From positions 310,001-374,000 of the forward strand of contig RCTD01000012.1 in assembly GCA_014898415.1 (NCBI GenBank): DNA of 64,000 nucleotides. Reading direction: 5' to 3'. The DNA is from Stromatinia cepivora. Taxonomy: Eukaryota; Ascomycota; Leotiomycetes; Helotiales; Sclerotiniaceae. The position numbers and the translations under genes are program-made. This document shows positions 59,415 through 64,000 of this stretch, piece after piece. Every line of letters begins with the position of its first letter. Position 1 is the stretch's first letter. The notes beneath the pieces were generated by a model. It had not been told where the DNA came from, did not search any database, and worked only from the letters and a program-made list of their open reading frames with translations.

Positions 59415-60130
59415 TTACATGGTGTGTGTATCGGCCACCACAGTGCCAGCTACAGTGCATTCCATTTCGCCATGACCAGCTGGAGGCGCCGCCCCTGAAG
59501 CTATGAGACCGCGCTGAAACACGGTATAGCCGGCTGTCATGAGCCTATGGGCTTGATCTCTGACGTAAGTGTTGAAGTCGGCCATTATTGTCCCAGTAGC
59601 AACCATAAGACTGTAAACTTCATTATACTCCTCCTCCGTCAATGGTTTGCCTAAAGCGATGACCATATTTTGCACTTCTTGCCTGCTCGGATTGGAGTTA
59701 CGAAGGGGGTTTGGCTGCGACACATATATAGCGATACGCGTCATTTCAGCAGCCTTGACTGCCTCAACCCAATTCTGCAAAATTTGTGTTCGGCCGGGAC
59801 TAATATGACCCATGACTTTCGAGACACCCCCAGTCTCACGGGGCTCACCAACTGCAAGTATGGCCACACACGTGTCAAGACCTCGAGTCCAGATTCTCTG
59901 GCCAGCCTGGGCAGTTTTGACATCGTTTAGATCTACTTCCACGACGTCTAGTCTTTTGGATAGTCGGAAAATCTCCTTCTGGTTATCGCTTCATAGTTTT
60001 GTCTTGTTAGTACGGAGACATAACAGAGATAATAGTCTCAAATGAAATCAACTTACCGGGGACTCGATGTGACTCTACCAAGTGAGAAAGTGGCCAGCAG
60101 GCCGACCAAAAAAAGTTTTTTGAACTGCAT
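59415..60130 (-). CDS. Predicted secreted protein, 215 aa, one intron
   Basis: Exon 1 is 60130-60057, the intron 60056-59989 (68 bp, donor GTAAGT, branch TACTAAC, acceptor GAAG), exon 2 59988-59415. The join is in phase and gives 216 codons with the stop. The N-terminus MQFKKLFLVGLLATFSLGRV is a signal peptide by shape: basic start, hydrophobic core, and a likely cut before or near TSSP. The mature part has one early Cys (TRGLDTCVAIL), 20 residues before a His (KVMGHISPG), and a second Cys near the end (MECTVAG). Family unknown. The C...H spacing loosely recalls CheD/CNF-like deamidase folds, which is only a guess. A TATA-like box lies upstream. Secretion suggests an effector or wall-related role, but nothing more can be said. 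Confidence 0.72.
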
Positions 60131-60302
60131 CTTGGGATGATTGAGGACTTGGATGAATGAGCTATTGTATTTGAAAGAGCAGTAGAGATGCACTTAAGGA
60201 TAAAGATATAGTTATGAGAAAGGAGTTGATGGAAGCTTAACCAGAGGACACTTCTCGTTGTGTGGTGGTGATTGACGAGCAGAATTCGGGGTGATGAGAG
60301 CG

Positions 60303-60311
60303 CTTTATATA
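60303..60311 (-). promoter_or_regulatory. TATA-like box upstream of the secreted-protein gene
   Basis: TTATATAAAG on the minus strand, about 175 bp upstream of the ATG at 60130. It is the best TATA match in that intergenic region. Confidence 0.45.
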
Positions 60312-61149
60312 AGATCAGATGGGTGAAGTTGCTATGCGCTTCAGTTCCATCAACACTATGTACTTCCCACGGTGTACATGGCGCTGGAGGAGTTGGAAAT
60401 CTCCTGAATTCGTCTATTGAATCATCGAAGTAAAGCAGCACCAATGCAACTACCTTTGACCCCTTCTATCACCGACCGAGTCATGTTTTACCACTATGCC
60501 TTTCATGTCAAATTAGCTTTCTACCCCTGTTTATTGTTACGTTCATCTAAATTCAACACGTTCAATGGCTACCGGTTTCTTGGAACCCATCATCAGGATT
60601 TTACGAGGCAGTAAGGCGCAGAAAAATGAAGGACTCCATAAGCTGACATGACACGCGCCTATCCAACGTTTGGAAAAGGTTGATCGAAGAACATTTCATT
60701 GGGTTTTGTTTTTCGGTAAGAGCCAACTGTTGGGTTTCATTTACTTAGCCATTGTTGGTGGTGTGGTAGTATTGGCGGCTGCGTTTTAGAGGCCGTTCGG
60801 TATCAAGCTCACAAAAATCTAATTTGAAAAGTTGAGTAAAGATAACATCAAATTGATATCCATTTTCGAAATCATTGTTCGATTATTAAATCACAAAATA
60901 CAATTCTATTCAATTGAATACCAATTCATAAATAGATAAACAAATCGTTATTATACAAAATCAAACTTATAAAGATTCAATAAAGTTCAATTCAAAAAAT
61001 TATTTTGATTATAAAAAAACTTTCTTTTTAGATTAGAATATTTTTGAATAAATTAGCTTCAATTTTTAATATCAAAAATAAATCAAACATAAAGAATAAA
61101 TATTATAAAGAATAATCTTAATTTCACCTATGTCCGACGACAAGAGGCT
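60312..61149. other. Promoter flank and AT-rich boundary
   Basis: Ordinary composition to about 60800 (no ORF supported), then abruptly AT-rich after GGCCGTTCGGTATCAAGC. That boundary may be the end of an unidentified element. Confidence 0.35.
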
Positions 61150-61189
61150 CTCTTAACCCTTGTCTCTTCGCTACGACAAGGGTTAAGAG
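61150..61189. repeat. Perfect 15-bp inverted repeat with 10-bp loop
   Basis: CTCTTAACCCTTGTC (61150-61164) is the exact complement of GACAAGGGTTAAGAG (61175-61189). It lies in a small GC-richer island (61131-61200) inside AT-rich DNA. It could be the tip of a foldback element or a DNA hairpin. No gene is adjacent. Confidence 0.85.
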
Positions 61190-61351
61190 GCCATCTCACC
61201 CTTATTTATTTTTTAATTAAAATTTAAAGCATTCAACTTTTGTCTTTCTATTCTATATAATAAAATACATAATTCCTAGCTTATATCAACTCTAACAATT
61301 GAAAACATATAATAAAATATTTTAATATATCAATTATAGATTTTACTAGTC

Positions 61352-61593
61352 CTTTTTAGATTCTCTAAAAAGAATATCTATTTTAGATTTTCTAAAAAAA
61401 ATATCTTAAATAAAATAATAAGCAAATTCAAGAATTTTTTCTAAATAATCTAAAAAATAATAATTCTTAGATAATCTAAAAATATCTATATGAATAGAAA
61501 GGAAAGATATTCAAGATTTTTAGATTATCTAAAAATATTAATTTTAGATAAAATAATAGGCGAATTCAAAATCTTTTTAGATTATCTAAAAAT
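61352..61593. repeat. Array of six TTTTTAGATTATCTAAAAA palindromes
   Basis: Near-palindromic 19-25 bp units at about 61352, 61380, 61434, 61463, 61516 and 61574, with AGATTATCT or close variants at the centre. Two units are identical (61517-61535 and 61574-61592). The spacing is irregular, 28-58 bp. Confidence 0.85.
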
Positions 61594-62158
61594 ATTGATA
61601 TAAATAAATTCTTCTATTAATCGTTTATTTTAATCGATTAGAATATTAATTAATTATATTTCATGAAAGTTTTATATTTTATTTTATAATAACAATTACA
61701 AATAGTTATAATTAATAATAAATACATCTTCAATTATAAAGTTCTTTATTTATATCTTTTATAATAATTAAAATCAACAAAACAATCAATAATATAAACT
61801 CCCCTAATATCAATATCTTCACTTTCTATTTATTCCTTTATTACAAAATATTTTTCTATTCCGATTCGCCCCTTATATATGATCGAAAAATCGTACCCTC
61901 CCTTATCATCGTATTTAAATTAAATGGACAGGATTTTCCGCCAGTTTTGAAGTCATTTTTCCCTTTCCTAATAGATTTTTATTTAATAAGGTATCTTATA
62001 TATCCTATTTAATTATTAGGATAAGCTTATATATTCTCTATTCAGAAATTTACCTTGCAGAAACTCAGAACACTATTAAAGGGTAGATGAATATATAAAA
62101 ATAAATCAATTGGATATATCTGGTATCTTATAGACAATTGATAATTGCAGGTTTAATT

Positions 62159-62370
62159 ATGAATATAAAGTCCTTTTAAATTGGTGATAGCAGATTGGAG
62201 ATATTCTGATACCTTTAAGAGTTCTTTCAGATAAAATATAAATATAAAGTTCTTTTGAATTGGTAATTAAATATTTTTTCTAGATGAAATATAAATATAA
62301 AGTCCTTTTGAATTGTAATGAAGGGTTTTTTCCAAATAGAATATAATTACGAAGTCCTTTAGAGTCAATT
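62159..62370 (+). repeat. Imperfect tandem repeat, about 60-70 bp, four units
   Basis: The phrase AATATAAAGTCCTTTTGAAT recurs at 62162, 62241, 62293 and 62341 with small variants. Confidence 0.7.
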
Positions 62371-62520
62371 GGGTCGATATATTATATATCATGGTTCATT
62401 TCAATATCATAATTATTATTTGTTATATACTCTAATAAATTTCGTACAATCTTTCCCTCAATCTTTCCCTGATAAGCTCAATCTCCTAATGATTATAAAT
62501 CCTTTAAACTATTCATCGGG

Positions 62521-62661
62521 ATCCTTTATTTCCTTTTACAATTATTTGTAATAAAGTTTATTTATAGATCCTTTATTTCCTTTTGCAATTACTTATAATA
62601 AAATCTATTTATAAATCCTTTATTTCCTTTTGCAATTGTTTATAGTAAAGTCTATCAATTG
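62521..62661 (+). repeat. 47-bp tandem repeat, three units
   Basis: Units start ATCCTTTATTTCCTTTTGCA at 62521, 62568 and 62615. They are well conserved, with differences mainly transitions. Confidence 0.9.
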
Positions 62662-63509
62662 ATAAAAAAGGATTCCAAATCTCCTAAAAGCAATTAACAT
62701 TATTCTATTATAAACCATCTGCTATTCATATTTATCATCTCCTTATTTGATTCAGCTTTACATTTTCCATCTGATCCTGAACCTTCATTATCCTCTCTCT
62801 CCAAACTAATATCCTCTATCCATCATCTAGCCCAACCTTTCTATCATTCCATTGATTGATTATAACTATCTCGATTAACCCATCATTGTCGGTAGCCATA
62901 TGGTATACATCTGACCTTCTTTGTTCCCAATTGTAACCAATAGTCTATTAATGATTGTGATTCCTCCTTGATCCAATTACAATAGATTATATTTCCGTTA
63001 TCATCGATTTTCTGAAGCGAAATCCCTATAGGAATATTTGAACTATATAGATCTCATAAAACAAATTCATATATTATAACAAGATCAAAAAGTTTGCAAT
63101 ACAATTCGAAATCTGTATCAACAACTTTTGATTATCAAAAAATTTGTTTCTTTAATTGCTAATAAACTCACAAATAATATTACAATCTCCATGAGTTAAA
63201 GACTTTATTATTATACAATCTCTATATCATTCAATATCCAATCGATGATGCCGATAATGGGTAAAGCAGATTATAAAGATTCTTTAGAATTGTACGGTTT
63301 GAAAAAATTTTCCTGTTTGCTTTTTATATTATACAAATATTTATCCAATTAGATAATCATCACTATTATTTATATCAATATTCAGCTTCAAATCTTTTAG
63401 AAAATCTTTTATTTAAATATTTCATTATTATTTTATTGAACTCATTATGATTGATTATTCTTCAATACAAAAGTAAACATTTTCTAATCTTTATCAAAAT
63501 ACTGTTTTA
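62662..63509. other. AT-rich DNA, nothing recognised
   Basis: No ORF, motif or repeat supported. Confidence 0.4.
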
Positions 63510-64000
63510 TCAGATATTAAAACCCAAACCGAACGGATTACCTACATTCGAAGCCAGAACAAATCCTTCAATCGAATTGCGAATACAACGATCCGAAATT
63601 GGGTGCGAGTAATAAACAATGGGGAGTTTTTTATACCATTTAAAAAGACTCAAAAGCGTAAAGGGGAAAAAAAAAGGGAAAAGTAGAGGACGGCAATATA
63701 TTATAATCGAAAACGCTTTAATTCGCTGTTTCGATGTATACGTATAAATAAATGTTAAAATCTCGAATACAACCATTCAGTGGATAGCCTTAAAGGTTCG
63801 AAACAAGGGCTTCCCTAAAGCGTTTCCTAATTTCGTTGTATTATGGTAATGGATACAAGATTTTAAGCAAAATCATATTTATATATATATCAATGAAATC
63901 TTTAAAGACAAAAAGCTTTACGATACATTAATATTCATTCCAATTATTCAATATTTCTTCAATTTTAACGGTTGTTTGGTCTATAAGTATTAATTCTTTT
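63510..64000 (+). pseudogene. pogo/Fot1-type transposase N-terminus, cut by window end
   Basis: The + strand translation, with stops, gives QYIIIENALIRCFDVYV, then NVKISNTTIQWIALKV and WIQDFKQNH. This is the order of a CENP-B-type helix-turn-helix (IE-x-x-L-x-x-W/C-F, I-x-x-x-x-I-x-x-x-A, GW-x-x-x-F-K-x-R-H) found in pogo/Fot1 transposases. Three stops interrupt it (for instance VYV-stop and VLW-stop). The DDE part would lie beyond 64000. The 88-codon antisense ORF at 63510-63776 is its shadow. Confidence 0.55.

Noticed and set aside
60007..60444. 145-codon antisense ORF upstream of the secreted-protein gene
   Set aside because: It runs through the TATA-like box, leader, exon 1 and intron in another frame. 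The spliced frame with a signal peptide is more convincing.
1..64000. tRNA, rRNA or other RNA genes
   Set aside because: None was recognised on either strand; the tRNA-like matches are only the short primer-binding sites of the retroelements.

Overview
The window looks like a nuclear contig of a filamentous ascomycete (Pezizomycotina). Two kinds of DNA alternate. Long, extremely AT-rich blocks are packed with retrotransposons whose copies differ mainly by C-to-T/G-to-A transitions, as expected from repeat-induced point mutation (RIP). Short islands of ordinary base composition carry genes with small introns (43 to 71 bp, GTAAGT or GTATGT donors). A 2EXR-domain gene and a degenerate kinase-like gene fit this placement; I cannot name the species.

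Layout. 1-11965: three nested copies (A in B in C) of a Ty1/Copia element with about 166-170 bp LTRs, here called Copia-1. 11966-13325: AT-rich, nothing recognised. 13326-21664: gene island. It holds a Ras-like protein lacking several G motifs (-), a possible 91-bp foldback element, a two-intron gene of unknown function with an acidic centre and possible 3' repeats (+), a spliced unknown gene (-), a gene with one internal stop (+), a kinase-like gene (+), and two tandem MYB/SANT-like copies (-), one with stops expected from RIP. 21665-26540: a 282-bp solo LTR with exact target duplication, unrecognised AT-rich DNA with a weak threefold repeat, and a Ty3/Gypsy RNase H-integrase remnant.

26541-46997 is a second nest. 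A complete 8238-bp Copia element of another family (Copia-2, 309-bp LTRs, target duplication ATTAA) sits in a Copia-1 copy (D). Fragments of two more Copia-1 copies (F, E) and a second Copia-2 copy (G) follow, and G was hit by a Tc1/mariner element. Both Copia-2 copies carry an antisense ORF region between pol and the 3' LTR, tail-to-tail with pol.

46998-54970: about 1.5-kb segment repeats (X1, X2, partial X3) full of minisatellites, a second Tc1/mariner copy and another 282-bp LTR. 55546-56224: a 679-bp composite insertion with target duplication CCTTT. 56225-60800: a second gene island with a single-exon 2EXR gene (+) and a spliced gene for a predicted secreted protein (-). 60801-64000: AT-rich DNA with palindromes and tandem repeats, ending in the start of a pogo/Fot1-type transposase relic.

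The transposon content explains most of the window. All element names (Copia-1, Copia-2, X) are labels used only here. Family calls rest on reading motifs by eye, without a database search.
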